A stretch of 64,000 nucleotides of DNA from SB15 sp964639245 (GTDB lineage Bacteria > Chloroflexota > Anaerolineae > Aggregatilineales > J027). The DNA is taken from contig CAZXCU010000004.1 of assembly GCA_964639245.1 (NCBI GenBank), forward strand, positions 62,001 to 126,000. The letters run 5' to 3'. Positions 8,147-17,276 of this stretch are shown in pieces; within the stretch, counting starts at the first letter, position 1; every line of letters starts with the position of its first letter. The position numbers and the translations under genes were made by a program. The notes under the pieces are model-generated. The model was not told where the DNA came from, did not search any database, and saw only the letters and a list, made by a program, of their open reading frames with translations.

Positions 8147-9829
8147 TTATTCTTCATCCCAATAAAAAACGACCGCGTTGGCAATCGGACGTTCGCCTTC
8201 GTAGCCGAAATCGTTAATTGCCCCATTGGGACGCATCCACAACGTCGCTGACCCGCCCCCATCATATTCCATCGCCTGATATGCACCGAGTTCAATCATC
8301 AATTCGGCAAGTTCACGCTGGGTTAAACCTTTGCTGTCCTCAACCTCATAGCCCTCCACTGTCACGGTATATAAAACCGTTCCGACTTCGTTATAGCCAA
8401 TCGCAGAACGCGGAATATTGTTGTCGTAGTAGTGGCGGTTGCGGTGATTTTCGTCAAATTCTTCGCAATCGGGCTGGACTTCTTCGGGGTCGCAATCCTG
8501 CCAGAACTGCCCATTTAAAATCATGCGCGGCCCCCCACCGATAGCGGTTTCAAAATCGCGCCAATCGGGGTCGGTGACTAAATTGACCTGCAATTGGTCG
8601 CCCACTTCGACATTATCCAGCAGCCATTTGCCTGTTTCATCCCCGCCACGCAGCACATAATGCCCATCAGGAATTTCAACAGGTTCATTATCAAAAATTT
8701 CTACCACTTTAAAATTGCCGTCCGTCAACACACGGATTCCATCATAGGCGTTGGGCTTGACAGGCAGTTTGTTGTTCAGATGCCACGAATACAGACACAA
8801 CCAGACCGGATTACACGGCAAATTCATCAGTTGTAGGGGGATTGTTTGCTCATTTTCCGCTACCACATACGAAGGCCATGTCCAACCTGTGGTGAAATAG
8901 CCAATGAAGGGTTTGCCATCGTTGGTCATGGCGAAGGTGGCGCGATGTTTCGGCGCGGAAATGAGTTCCCCATCAATAATCGTCAAATTTTGCGGCATAT
9001 AATTTCCGCCATAATAGTCACCATTGATCGCCGCGAAAGCGTCCGTTTCTGCCACCATTTCAGAAACCGTCACCGCTTTATAATCCGGTTCTGCGCCCAG
9101 CACCCCACCCACTCGCATCTGTGGCGCGGTCAAATCCATCATCAAAATATGGGCTTGCACCGGACGTTTGGGGTCAGGGATTTCGCGCCGGATATATAAA
9201 ATGCCCGGCTTGACTAGAAAAGCACGGTCAAATTCCGTCAGTTGAAGACTGCTGGCAAAAGCGGGCAAAGGGACTTTTTGTGGGAGAGGGGGGACATCCT
9301 CAAGCGCAATTTCAGGCGTTTCTTCTGTAACAGGCAAATCATCGCACACCCCAAAAACATTCAAGGTTTCGTAATAGACCCAACCAACTTCATCTTGATA
9401 GGGTTCGGGGAGCGTGACATGATACCATAACTTATCGCTGGTACGTCCAAAAACGCGCATTTCCTGATTTTTCGTATTATGCACCAGTTGGCGGATGATT
9501 CCCCAGTTGCTGCCGGGCCCACGCCGCACGTTGACGAGAAAGCTCCATTTGGGTTCGGCATGACAGGTCATCTCAACCACCCGTGCGCCGGATGCAGGAA
9601 AACTGGCAACTTGCGGGGTGGCTGAGCCTCGCGGATTGGCGGTATTCGTTGGAATAAGCGTCGGCAGGGCATCCGGGAAAGTCGCCGTATTCGGTGTGGC
9701 GGTTGGAAAAGGGGGTAAATCGGTTTGGGCAGCGGTCTGATGCCCAAGATTGGAAAACAGAGTGAGATACCCAAACAGCCCAAAGGCAATCGCACCCAGC
9801 ACCAGCAGATTCTTACTGGAAAACATCAA
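8147..9829 (-). CDS. Exported phosphodiester glycosidase (NAGPA family) with SH3-like domain
   Basis: A 560-residue secreted or anchored protein. Residues about 8-25 are a signal peptide or anchor, then a Thr/Pro-rich linker (about 35-75). An SH3-like domain follows (about 80-165, with NVRRGPGSNWGIIRQL and GWVYYETL), a module that usually binds cell-wall material. From about 200 onward lies a NAGPA/phosphodiester glycosidase domain with AAINGDYYGG, AIGGGPRMI and DGGGSATLW, the last being the hallmark near the C-terminus. Related domains cleave sugar phosphodiesters of the wall or exopolysaccharide. The start has two adjacent ATG codons. It is convergent with lspA and downstream of the RNA candidate. 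Confidence 0.85.
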   Translation of the reverse strand: MMFSSKNLLVLGAIAFGLFGYLTLFSNLGHQTAAQTDLPPFPTATPNTATFPDALPTLIPTNTANPRGSATPQVASFPASGARVVEMTCHAEPKWSFLVNVRRGPGSNWGIIRQLVHNTKNQEMRVFGRTSDKLWYHVTLPEPYQDEVGWVYYETLNVFGVCDDLPVTEETPEIALEDVPPLPQKVPLPAFASSLQLTEFDRAFLVKPGILYIRREIPDPKRPVQAHILMMDLTAPQMRVGGVLGAEPDYKAVTVSEMVAETDAFAAINGDYYGGNYMPQNLTIIDGELISAPKHRATFAMTNDGKPFIGYFTTGWTWPSYVVAENEQTIPLQLMNLPCNPVWLCLYSWHLNNKLPVKPNAYDGIRVLTDGNFKVVEIFDNEPVEIPDGHYVLRGGDETGKWLLDNVEVGDQLQVNLVTDPDWRDFETAIGGGPRMILNGQFWQDCDPEEVQPDCEEFDENHRNRHYYDNNIPRSAIGYNEVGTVLYTVTVEGYEVEDSKGLTQRELAELMIELGAYQAMEYDGGGSATLWMRPNGAINDFGYEGERPIANAVVFYWDEE

Positions 9830-9902
9830 TGGCTCATACTCCCATCACTTTCAGCGCGATTTTAGCATAATCATCTCGCGGTAGGATAGACCCTTGCCAA
9901 AC

Positions 9903-10110
9903 CCCCCTACCAATGCTATAAATGCCTTGCCTACTATGTGCGTGTTTGTCGCATCACTCGTTTGAGCCAACACCTAAATTTCCGGGTATCAGGTTCACTG
10001 GGAGGACGCGGTAGGCACTGCGGGTGCCAAGGCGGAGACTCGGGAGCGATACCCACCCTGCAATAGCAGGTTCTCAAAATGGGGCGTCACACGGCATGGT
10101 GGGTCTTTTT
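9903..10110 (+). ncRNA. ssrS: Structured RNA locus, possible 6S RNA
   Basis: This gap between two minus-strand genes holds nested complementary segments. A closing stem joins CCCTACCAATGC (9905-9916) to GCATGGTGGG (10094-10103). Inner stems are TTTGAG/CTCAAA (9959-9964 with 10072-10077), GGGTATC/GATACCC, a terminal GGCAC/GTGCC hairpin, and a side hairpin CCTGC-AATA-GCAGG. A rod of about 200 nt with a central interruption and a 3'-side hairpin is the 6S RNA plan. The 3' end (CACGGCATGGTGGG) resembles 6S 3' ends as I remember them. 6S RNA sequesters housekeeping RNA polymerase. Strand and identity are inferred; the stems exist on either strand. The exact ends are estimates. Confidence 0.45.
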
Positions 10111-10118
10111 AAGACAGG

Positions 10119-10907
10119 TTAATTGCTTCCCTGTGGCACAGCCGGACTGGGTGTTGCGGTGGGAAGTGGATCACTAATAAACAAAGTCATCTCACACGTT
10201 GCAAGGGCGGTGTTGGTGGTATCGAACACCACCAAGCGAAAACGATATTCCCCCGGCAAAAAATTCTGTGGCACAATTTGACCTAACGGCCCTTGGACAA
10301 CAGGTGTAAAGGTGTCGGAACTTGCCACACGAAAGCTGTCATCTTCTTCCACATTCCGAATCTCAAACCGATAGTAGCTAAAATTCTGGATCGTGGCTGT
10401 CCCGATAATGGGTTCTACCTGATAAATCACCTGCCCATGATCCGGCAAGGTTATGTCTGCTTGATCAAGAATACATCCGACCCGTTCTTCGGCAGGCAGC
10501 AACGTTCCCGCCGCCGTTGGGGAAGGTGGCTGCGTTTTCGGAATTTCCAGCCCTCCCGCCGCGCTGGTCGGAATTTGCAGGGCTTCATCGCCGGAAAGCG
10601 GGACAGAAGTTCTAAATTGGCTGACTGATTCAGGGGTGGGTACGCCACTGTCATTAAATTCTGTCCACGCATCATACATTACATTTGACAGCATCCACAC
10701 CAGCGCGATAATTTCGACCAGCACAATGACTATTGTAATGGCGCGTCCGCCCCGTTCTTGGGCATGGTCACGCTCAAGACGAAACTGAGCGAAGGCCAAT
10801 TCACTGCGGGAGACAAACAAAGAATACATCCCCCAGAGAATCCCTAACCCTGCAAGGCAGTACAGCCCTGTCGAAATATCCTGAATCAGCAGCAGTAAAC
10901 TGGTCAC
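10119..10907 (-). CDS. Membrane-anchored protein with exported C-terminal domain, unknown family
   Basis: A 262-residue protein with two N-terminal membrane helices (about 5-32 and 55-80), joined by a basic cytoplasmic loop (FRLERDHAQERGGR). A Ser/Thr/Pro-rich linker (about 95-140) leads to a beta-rich domain of about 110 residues (ITLPDHGQVIYQ to CEMTLFIS) with two cysteines, perhaps an immunoglobulin-like fold. It ends in a Pro/Thr tail. It overlaps the upstream purine nucleoside phosphorylase gene by 4 bases (ATGA), so the two are cotranscribed, but no functional link is evident. Confidence 0.65.
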   Translation of the reverse strand: MTSLLLLIQDISTGLYCLAGLGILWGMYSLFVSRSELAFAQFRLERDHAQERGGRAITIVIVLVEIIALVWMLSNVMYDAWTEFNDSGVPTPESVSQFRTSVPLSGDEALQIPTSAAGGLEIPKTQPPSPTAAGTLLPAEERVGCILDQADITLPDHGQVIYQVEPIIGTATIQNFSYYRFEIRNVEEDDSFRVASSDTFTPVVQGPLGQIVPQNFLPGEYRFRLVVFDTTNTALATCEMTLFISDPLPTATPSPAVPQGSN

Positions 10908-11737
10908 AGCGCTTTCAAAATTCCCCGTAGCAACGCTACCAAACGCGGCACAATCATTCGGCCTGTTTCCAACACTTCCTCATGCGAAGTATCCAGCGTG
11001 GTATCGAGAGAATCAATGGTGATATTAGAAATCGTGGAAATACCTAAAACGCGCATTCCTCCCTGTACCGCCACCACCACTTCCGGCGCAGTGGACATCC
11101 CGACGGCATCCGCCCCCAAGACGCGCATCATCCGCACTTCGGCAGGCGTTTCAAAGGTTGGCCCGGACAGGCAGGCATATACGCCTTCTCGTAAGGTGAT
11201 TCCTTGTTCAACCGCCACTTTTTTCGCCAATTCACGCAGCCGTTTGTCATAGGCGCGGGTCATCGAAGGGAAGCGCAGCCCTAAGCTGTCATCATTCTTG
11301 CCCATGAGGGGATTATTCCCCGCCAAGCCCATAAAATTGATGTGATCGTTAATCAGCATCAAATCGCCTGCATGAAAACTCGTGTTGATGCCCCCTGCCG
11401 CATTGGTAACGATCAAGGTCTGAATCCCCAATAGTTGCATCACACGAATGGGAAAACCTACCGCTTGAATGGGATGCCCTTCGTAAAAATGCACCCGTCC
11501 TTGTAAAACTAGCACCGGCTTTTCTTCTAACTGCCCGATGACCAAACGTCCAGCATGACCCTGTACCGTGGCTTGAGGCCATTGAGGAATCTCATGCGAA
11601 GGAATGACAGTGGGGTTTTCGATAGTGTCTGCCAGTGACCCCAAGCCAGAACCCAGAATCAGACCAATCTGAGGCTGCACGTCTGCCCGTTCGCGGATAA
11701 CTTGGGATGCCGCTTCATAATCTGCGCGAGTGTACAA
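10904..11737 (-). CDS. punA: Purine nucleoside phosphorylase (trimeric type)
   Basis: Splits inosine or guanosine with phosphate into the base and ribose 1-phosphate in purine salvage. The 277-residue product carries GLILGSGLGSLAD (phosphate loop, about residue 25), GHAGRLVIG, LQGRVHFYEGH, VTNAAGG (about 115) and FETPAEVRMMR with DAVGMST (purine and ribose contacts), all of the low-mass trimeric family. The start is a TTG with AAGGA upstream. An extended -10 box is visible in front (11775-11783). The downstream gene overlaps by 4 bases. Confidence 0.93.
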   Translation of the reverse strand: MYTRADYEAASQVIRERADVQPQIGLILGSGLGSLADTIENPTVIPSHEIPQWPQATVQGHAGRLVIGQLEEKPVLVLQGRVHFYEGHPIQAVGFPIRVMQLLGIQTLIVTNAAGGINTSFHAGDLMLINDHINFMGLAGNNPLMGKNDDSLGLRFPSMTRAYDKRLRELAKKVAVEQGITLREGVYACLSGPTFETPAEVRMMRVLGADAVGMSTAPEVVVAVQGGMRVLGISTISNITIDSLDTTLDTSHEEVLETGRMIVPRLVALLRGILKAL

Positions 11738-11774
11738 AATCCAATGTCCTTATTCAATTTAGTAAAATCGGTTA

Positions 11775-11783
11775 AGCATAACA
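11775..11783 (-). promoter_or_regulatory. Extended -10 promoter for punA
   Basis: On the minus strand the sequence reads TGTTATGCT, a TG-n extension followed by a TATGCT -10 box, about 38-46 bases upstream of the punA start. No good -35 is seen, as expected for extended -10 promoters. Similar TGnTAT boxes precede other genes in this window. Confidence 0.4.
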
Positions 11784-11899
11784 TAGCAAACACCCTCTAC
11801 AAAAAAAGGATGCTGAACGTGGGTATTTCAGGGTTTAAGTGCAACAACATAAGTTTATCCGTGATGAGGGCGGGAATCGCTCGCGGAAGTTCACTTGTC

Positions 11900-11986
11900 C
11901 CCGCCCCTACGAAATCCAACTTTCCTCTGTGGGGATATGTAGGGGCAAACCCAAAAGCAAAATAAGACAAGGGATTTTAACCCTTG
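11900..11986. repeat. REP-like inverted repeats downstream of the truncated recombinase
   Basis: CCCCTAC (11904-11910) pairs with GTAGGGG (11939-11945), reinforced by ATCC/GGAT inside. A second small hairpin CAAGGG/CCCTTG sits at 11968-11986. The 11-mer CCCGCCCCTAC at 11900-11910 recurs at 22129-22139 in another intergenic gap. This looks like a dispersed intergenic repeat. It lies just past the premature stop of the recombinase gene. Confidence 0.5.
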
Positions 11987-12017
11987 CCTACAGACTTCGC
12001 TGATAGTGGTTCCGAAA

Positions 12018-12767
12018 TTAGATGTGGGAATCGGATGAACGGCGCAAAATATGGGGGGTAACGGCGGTGGACAGCCCGGCACGTTGAGCGCATTCTTTAA
12101 TAATCAACCACAATCCCTGACGCGATAACGCGCTGCCACGATGGTTCAAAAACAGCGCATCCGACCCCAGATTCTTGTCAAGGGCGGGACGACCATCTTT
12201 CAGGTATTTTTCCATGTGAGTCCGGGTACTATCGTTCAAGTCAAATTCACGAGTCATTCCATTGTCGTTGGTGAACTTGATGTAGTCTCCGTGATAATCT
12301 TTCAGGCGGAGTTCTACCAGTTCGGTAATTCGCAGGTCAGTGGAGTAGAGCAGGTTTAACAAAACACGGTTACGCAAGTTTTTGGGGCTTTCAGATTGAT
12401 TGGGAATGGCAAGCAGGTTGTTGACTTCTTCTTCATTTAACAATGTTTGGGCTTGCCGTCTGACTTTAGGCGTTATAATTTGTCTGCTAATATCGTCTTT
12501 GGTTTCACCATGTTGATGTAAATATCCTAAAAACGTTTTTATAGCAGCCACTTTACGCGCTACAGTGGAGGAGGCGTAACCTTGTTCCTGTAATTCGGTC
12601 ACGTACTGCTGCACTTTGGCAACATCCAAATCTTTCCAATTTTTGTAATCAGAAAGAAAATTGACAAACTGCATCAAGTCATTCCGATAAGCAATCGTGG
12701 TATTTTCGGAATACTGATTGCTTCCTTCTAAATACTTAATGAACGCCTCTACTTGCGAGTTTAGCAT
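12018..12767 (-). pseudogene. Truncated XerC/XerD-type tyrosine recombinase
   Basis: The 249 residues contain an N-terminal core-binding domain (about 1-90) and most of the catalytic domain. Arg box I is present (R146 in TDLRITELVELRL). So is the HxxR motif (H239, R242 in TPHILR). The frame then stops after RSSDSHI, which aligns with the first part of the usual RHSFATHL stretch. The second catalytic His/Trp and the tyrosine nucleophile, about 45 residues, are missing, and the residues before the stop diverge. It cannot cut DNA by the normal mechanism. It may be a decayed gene or a domesticated DNA-binding remnant. An AT-rich desert lies upstream and repeats lie downstream. Confidence 0.75.
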
Positions 12768-13245
12768 AGTCTCTTCTTCTCTTTGTAAATTTTACTTAAC
12801 GACTTATGATAACCCTAAATAATTAAATATGCGAGAATGTTCATTGATTATGCTGCCCCTATTTTTATGCTCATTCATCAAATACTAATTTTAAAATCGA
12901 CGAGATTGAACTAAAAAAAGCTAGTTTACTTCAAAAAAACCACTAAGAGATGGGACTCAAATACCGATAAAAACTAAATTTATAATCATATTCTTACGTC
13001 ACTAAAATCCTAAATACGACAAATCCGACCATCTGTCAATTTTTTATATCATCTCAGGAATATTAAAATATCTTATCAAATCAAGACAAAATATTAACAT
13101 CAAATTATACAATAATGAAAGAATATTTTAACGTTGTTTTCCTAAGAGCATCGGTTTGGCACTTTTCACGTATACAATAGTATGGACACTGGCTGTTTTT
13201 GGCAGCACAATCAAACGTGGAACGGAATAAGGAGAAACTCCGACA
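12768..13245. other. AT-rich intergenic region (478 bp)
   Basis: Conspicuously richer in A and T than the rest of the window, with many short A and T runs, and with no open frame or strong hairpin that I can support. It separates the truncated recombinase (minus) from the ABC transporter operon (plus). A promoter for the latter lies near its right end. It could be the remains of an integrated element, a site bound by a nucleoid protein, or simply a long regulatory region. Confidence 0.6.
13156..13183 (+). promoter_or_regulatory. Sigma-70-type promoter for the ABC transporter operon
   Basis: TTGGCA (13156-13161) and TAGTAT (13178-13183) are separated by 16 bases. Transcription would start near 13190, giving a leader of about 55 bases before the ATG at 13246, which has an AAGGAG ribosome site. 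Confidence 0.55.
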
Positions 13246-14040
13246 ATGCCGAATGAAAATCACCGAAACATAAGCACACAGGCGGTGGTCAGAACCGTTG
13301 ACTTGCGGAAGGAATTGAGTATGGGGCAGGTCACAGTGGAAGCACTGCGCGGGGTGACTTTGAATGTCACCCGGGGCGAATTTCTGAGTATCATCGGCCC
13401 ATCAGGCAGTGGCAAAAGTACCCTCTTGGGCTTGATTGGCGGCCTCGATTCACCGACCACAGGCAAAATTTTTATTGATGAAGTGGACATCACCAACCTC
13501 AGTGAGCGAGCGCTCACCCGGATTCGTAATGAGAAAATCGGCTTCATCTTTCAATTTTTTAACCTCGTTCCGACTCTGTCGGCGGTGGAAAATGTCGCAT
13601 TGCCCGTGCAATTTGCGCGTAAACGCAAATTCACCCCCCAAAAACGCGCTGCCGAACTGCTCAACATGCTCGGTTTAGGAGACCGTCTGCACCATCGTCC
13701 CAACCAGCTTTCCGGTGGGCAGCAGCAGCGCGTCGCCATTGCCCGCGCCTTAGCCAATGAACCACCCCTGCTCCTTTGTGATGAACCCACCGGCAATTTG
13801 GATACCAAATCCGGTCAAATCGTTTTAGAAGCGCTGCGGAATATCCAGAAACAAACCAATACCACCATTGTGGTGGTGACACACGATATGGAAGTTGCCA
13901 ACCGTGCTGACCGGGTAATTTCGTTAGTAGACGGGCAAATCGCGGCGGATGTTCCCTCCATCAGCGCTGCGAGTTATGAAAAACTCAAAACCAAACTCAG
14001 CACCGGGGAGATGAGTCCTGCCGTTTTGAATCGGGAGTAA
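13246..14040 (+). CDS. ABC transporter ATP-binding protein (MacB/LolD class)
   Basis: A 264-residue ATPase that drives the adjacent FtsX-type permease. Walker A is GPSGSGKST (about residue 50), the Q-loop region is GFIFQFFNLVPTLSAVENV, the signature is LSGGQQQRVAIARAL (about 155), Walker B is LLLCDEPTGNLD, and the switch histidine is in VVVTHD. The FNLVPTL stretch and TGNLD are typical of the lipoprotein-release and MacB-like ATPases that act by mechanotransmission rather than by channel transport. The start follows AAGGAGAAACTCCGACA. The permease gene follows 3 bases after the stop. Confidence 0.93.
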   Translation: MPNENHRNISTQAVVRTVDLRKELSMGQVTVEALRGVTLNVTRGEFLSIIGPSGSGKSTLLGLIGGLDSPTTGKIFIDEVDITNLSERALTRIRNEKIGFIFQFFNLVPTLSAVENVALPVQFARKRKFTPQKRAAELLNMLGLGDRLHHRPNQLSGGQQQRVAIARALANEPPLLLCDEPTGNLDTKSGQIVLEALRNIQKQTNTTIVVVTHDMEVANRADRVISLVDGQIAADVPSISAASYEKLKTKLSTGEMSPAVLNRE

Positions 14041-14043
14041 CCC

Positions 14044-17000
14044 ATGTTCGATAACCTGATTTTTTATACCAAACATTCCTTCAATGACCTCAAAAGCAAT
14101 GGACGGCGCACGCTCTTTGCCCTGTTGTGTATTGCGGCGGGGGTAGCAGCTATCGTCAGCCTGCAAACTTTAGGGGTCATGATTGAAGATACCCTCACGG
14201 GCAGTTTGCGGGAAAGCAACCGTGCTGATATGCGGATTTTGCCACAGCCTGATTTTGGTGACGATGTTTCGTTCAACGAAGCCACCCGTGACCGCGATGA
14301 TATTGTCGAGCAGGCGGGCGAGTTTGAATTTTACTTCACACCTGAAGGGGTGCAGAAAATCACCGAGTGGTTACAAGAGAATTACGAAGGTGAATTTGAC
14401 ATTAGCTATCAACAATCTCAGGCAAACAGCAATGCGGGCGTGAGCATCAGCATCCCCGCCCGTGACAGTGACAAAGGGGTGGTACAGTCCTTTTTTATTG
14501 AAGCCGATCAATATCCCTTGTTCGGGGAACGTCGTACTGAAGAAGACCAACCCCTCAGCGAAGTTCTCAATGAACCAACCGATATTGTCATCAGCCGCAA
14601 TCTTGCCGATGATTTGGGTGCCGAAATTGGCGATAAAATCCGCCTGAGCCGCGCTACACAGGATTTTACGCTGACTGGCATTGTAGCCACGGATGAAGAA
14701 AGCGGTTTTGAAAATTTTCTTGGCTCTATTTTCGGTTACTACTATCTCGATGTAAGCGCTGTCCCACTGTTTGAAGATCTACAACCCGGTGAGGCTATCC
14801 AACTTTTCGTTGGGTTAGAAAATTCTGAAGATGTTGATCCCGTCAGTGAGGCGTTTCAACGGCGCTATCCCTATCTCAACAACATCACAACCACCGACCT
14901 AGAAGAGCAAAATTCACAAATTTCTAATGCGGTGGGTGATCTGGTGATTGTGATGGGTTTGGTATCCATGCTCATTGGCGGAATCGGGATTGTGAATACG
15001 ATGCTGGTGATTGTCAGCCGCCGCACCACCGAAGTTGCGGTGCTGAAAACCATCGGGCTTGAACCCGAACAAGTTACCCTTTTATTTCTGGTTGAGGCCA
15101 TTCTGATGGGGATTGCGGGCAGCCTTCTGGGAATTGTCCTCGGTTGGGTCATGACCTATGTCCTCAAAGGGGTTGCCAGCCAATTTGTCGCCCAAACCCT
15201 CTCTTTCCGCATCGCTTTTGACCCTGCGTTTAATGGGTTTATCGTGGGCATCATCATCACGGCGATTTTTGGCTTTTTGCCCACCCTTGCCGCCGGCCAG
15301 GTACGCCCGGCTACGGTTTTACGACCGAGTGAAACGGTCATCCCGCAAAATGGGCGCTTGCGTTCCTTTGCGGCGCTGATGGTGGTGGTTGCTTCGATTA
15401 GCGTGGTCGCACAGGGTTTGATTGGTGATTTGCTTGGCTCAGGCGCTGAAATCAAAATATTCGCGGCGGTGAATGGGGTTATCATTGGCTTGCTGATGAC
15501 TATTCCCATGATTATTGGCGGTTTTTTGGAGATGCGACGCGGTAGCAAAGGGCGCAGTTGGCCTTTACGCATTTTCCTCATCTGGCCTGCCATGCTGCTG
15601 TTTGCCGTCATTTTAGGCGCAGCGTTTGGCTATTTCATCACCACCCTGCCCGTCATTTCGATTACCTTCATTCTAGTGGGCTGTCTGTATTTGCTGCTGC
15701 TGCTGCTCATCTGGGCAGTGGGCGGTGGGCAAATGTCCGAATTCCCGATTCTGGGTGTTTTCCCCGCCATTTTACGGGTGATGGCCTTCGTCTTTTTCGT
15801 TCTCTGGACAGGCTTCCTTGCCTTTGTGCTGCTGGTGATTGAGCCTGAACCTCTGTACGCGGGTTTGTTCTTGGGGCTGCTCTTTTTCATCCATATTCCG
15901 GCAGTGTTGGTCACATTGACCCTGCCGGGATGGGCATTGGGGCAATTGTTACAACGTTTTGGTTTCCTCGATTTAAAAGTCGCCTTGCGGGCGATGGTTT
16001 CCACCAAAGCACGCGGTGCTTCGATGTTGTTGGCGTTGGTGATTGGGGTGTTTACCCTCAGTGTGATTACCATGTTGGTGACCACCATCATTGACCAGTT
16101 TAACCGCCTTGTGATTGATGAAATCGGCGGCAATGTGCTGATTTTTGCGGCAGGGGGTGAAGAAACATTAACCCAAGTCGAAACCACCCTTGACCAGAAC
16201 GGCGGTGTCAACAGCTACACGGTCATTCGCAACTTTGACACTGAATTTGTCTCGCTGGAAGATGTCAGCAAGGGCGAAACGCTTAAATGGAACGACCTTG
16301 AAGAACGGGTGTTAGACAAAGCCATTACTGAAGAACTCGGGCAAGATTCCGCCGACAGCTTGCGTTTTAGCTTTAACGGGATTGATGCCCGCCGCATTGA
16401 ATCGAATTTGCCGGATATTGACCTATATGCAGGCCGTCAACTTGATCCTGCTAGAGATATTGGCGCGGATGCGGATGGGTACTATCCCATCGTTATTTCC
16501 GCTTCACAGGCCACGATTGATGCGGGTTTTGAAGTTGGCGATTTGCTGACCTTTTCAATTGGGGACAGCCGTACCGACAGAATCACCTTTAAAATCGTTG
16601 GGATGCTCGACAAACGCAGTGGTGATATTGGTGGGATGGGTGCAGCCAATTACACCCTTGTCGGTGCATTCGGAGACCGTGTTCCGGCACAGGTGTATGG
16701 GGTGGCGGATGTGGATGAAGACCAGATTCGGAATGTCCGCCGTGCCTTAGCCGAAATTCCCGGTGTATTTGTGCTGGAAACCAAACTCCTCAATGAACTC
16801 ATTACCGCCGTGGTCAATCAATTTACCCTGTTCCCGCGCTTGGTGGCAGCGCTGGCGCTCCTGACAGGTGGGATTGTGATTGCCAATGCGGTGGCGCTTT
16901 CGACCCTAGAACGACGGCGCGAAATTGGCATCATGAAAGCCGTCGGGTTGCAGCGTGAACGGGTGATTGGAATGCTGCTGCTCGAAAATGGCTTGATGGG

Positions 17001-17214
17001 CTTAATCGGCGGGTTAATTGGCGTGGGCATCAGCGTGATTATCCTGCTGCTGATGCTGACCCAGATTTTTCAAGGCGAACTCGGCAACGCCATTCCTTAC
17101 ACAGAAGCCTTTTTGCTGATGGGGTTGTGCATTGCCATTGCGCTGATTGCGGCGGTCATCTCCGTCTGGGGAGCAAGTGGCGAAAAACCCCTCAATGTTC
17201 TGCGCTATGAATAA
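14044..17214 (+). CDS. FtsX/MacB-type ABC permease with two FtsX modules
   Basis: A 1056-residue membrane protein. It has an N-terminal helix and a MacB-like periplasmic domain (about 20-280). A first FtsX domain follows (about 290-415, with MGLVSMLIGGIGIVNTMLV and RRTTEVAVLKTIG), then a cluster of extra helices (about 435-635), a second extracytoplasmic domain (about 690-905) and a second FtsX domain (about 915-1050, with RRREIGIMKAVGLQRERVIGM). Such two-module permeases export or extract lipids, peptides or lipoproteins across or from the membrane. The partner ATPase is immediately upstream. The cargo is unknown. A terminator follows at 17226. Confidence 0.88.
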   Translation: MFDNLIFYTKHSFNDLKSNGRRTLFALLCIAAGVAAIVSLQTLGVMIEDTLTGSLRESNRADMRILPQPDFGDDVSFNEATRDRDDIVEQAGEFEFYFTPEGVQKITEWLQENYEGEFDISYQQSQANSNAGVSISIPARDSDKGVVQSFFIEADQYPLFGERRTEEDQPLSEVLNEPTDIVISRNLADDLGAEIGDKIRLSRATQDFTLTGIVATDEESGFENFLGSIFGYYYLDVSAVPLFEDLQPGEAIQLFVGLENSEDVDPVSEAFQRRYPYLNNITTTDLEEQNSQISNAVGDLVIVMGLVSMLIGGIGIVNTMLVIVSRRTTEVAVLKTIGLEPEQVTLLFLVEAILMGIAGSLLGIVLGWVMTYVLKGVASQFVAQTLSFRIAFDPAFNGFIVGIIITAIFGFLPTLAAGQVRPATVLRPSETVIPQNGRLRSFAALMVVVASISVVAQGLIGDLLGSGAEIKIFAAVNGVIIGLLMTIPMIIGGFLEMRRGSKGRSWPLRIFLIWPAMLLFAVILGAAFGYFITTLPVISITFILVGCLYLLLLLLIWAVGGGQMSEFPILGVFPAILRVMAFVFFVLWTGFLAFVLLVIEPEPLYAGLFLGLLFFIHIPAVLVTLTLPGWALGQLLQRFGFLDLKVALRAMVSTKARGASMLLALVIGVFTLSVITMLVTTIIDQFNRLVIDEIGGNVLIFAAGGEETLTQVETTLDQNGGVNSYTVIRNFDTEFVSLEDVSKGETLKWNDLEERVLDKAITEELGQDSADSLRFSFNGIDARRIESNLPDIDLYAGRQLDPARDIGADADGYYPIVISASQATIDAGFEVGDLLTFSIGDSRTDRITFKIVGMLDKRSGDIGGMGAANYTLVGAFGDRVPAQVYGVADVDEDQIRNVRRALAEIPGVFVLETKLLNELITAVVNQFTLFPRLVAALALLTGGIVIANAVALSTLERRREIGIMKAVGLQRERVIGMLLLENGLMGLIGGLIGVGISVIILLLMLTQIFQGELGNAIPYTEAFLLMGLCIAIALIAAVISVWGASGEKPLNVLRYE

Positions 17215-17225
17215 TTGAATTCTCG

Positions 17226-17254
17226 AATGGGCGGGGAATATACCGCCCATTTTT
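17226..17254 (+). terminator. Rho-independent terminator after the ABC permease
   Basis: AATGGGCGG (17226-17234) pairs with CCGCCCATT (17243-17251) around an 8-base loop, followed by a short T-run. It sits 12 bases past the permease stop. Confidence 0.75.
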
Positions 17255-17276
17255 AAAAATTGGCTGTGGTTGTTCT

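Noticed and set aside
9903..10110. Riboswitch for the minus-strand glycosidase gene
   Set aside because: Reading the reverse strand, I could not match B12, TPP, FMN or other common riboswitch cores, and the glycosidase is not a typical target.
11891..12082. Minus-strand frame past the recombinase stop as a possible frameshifted C-terminus
   Set aside because: Its translation shows no GH or tyrosine motif of the family, so a simple frameshift does not restore the enzyme.
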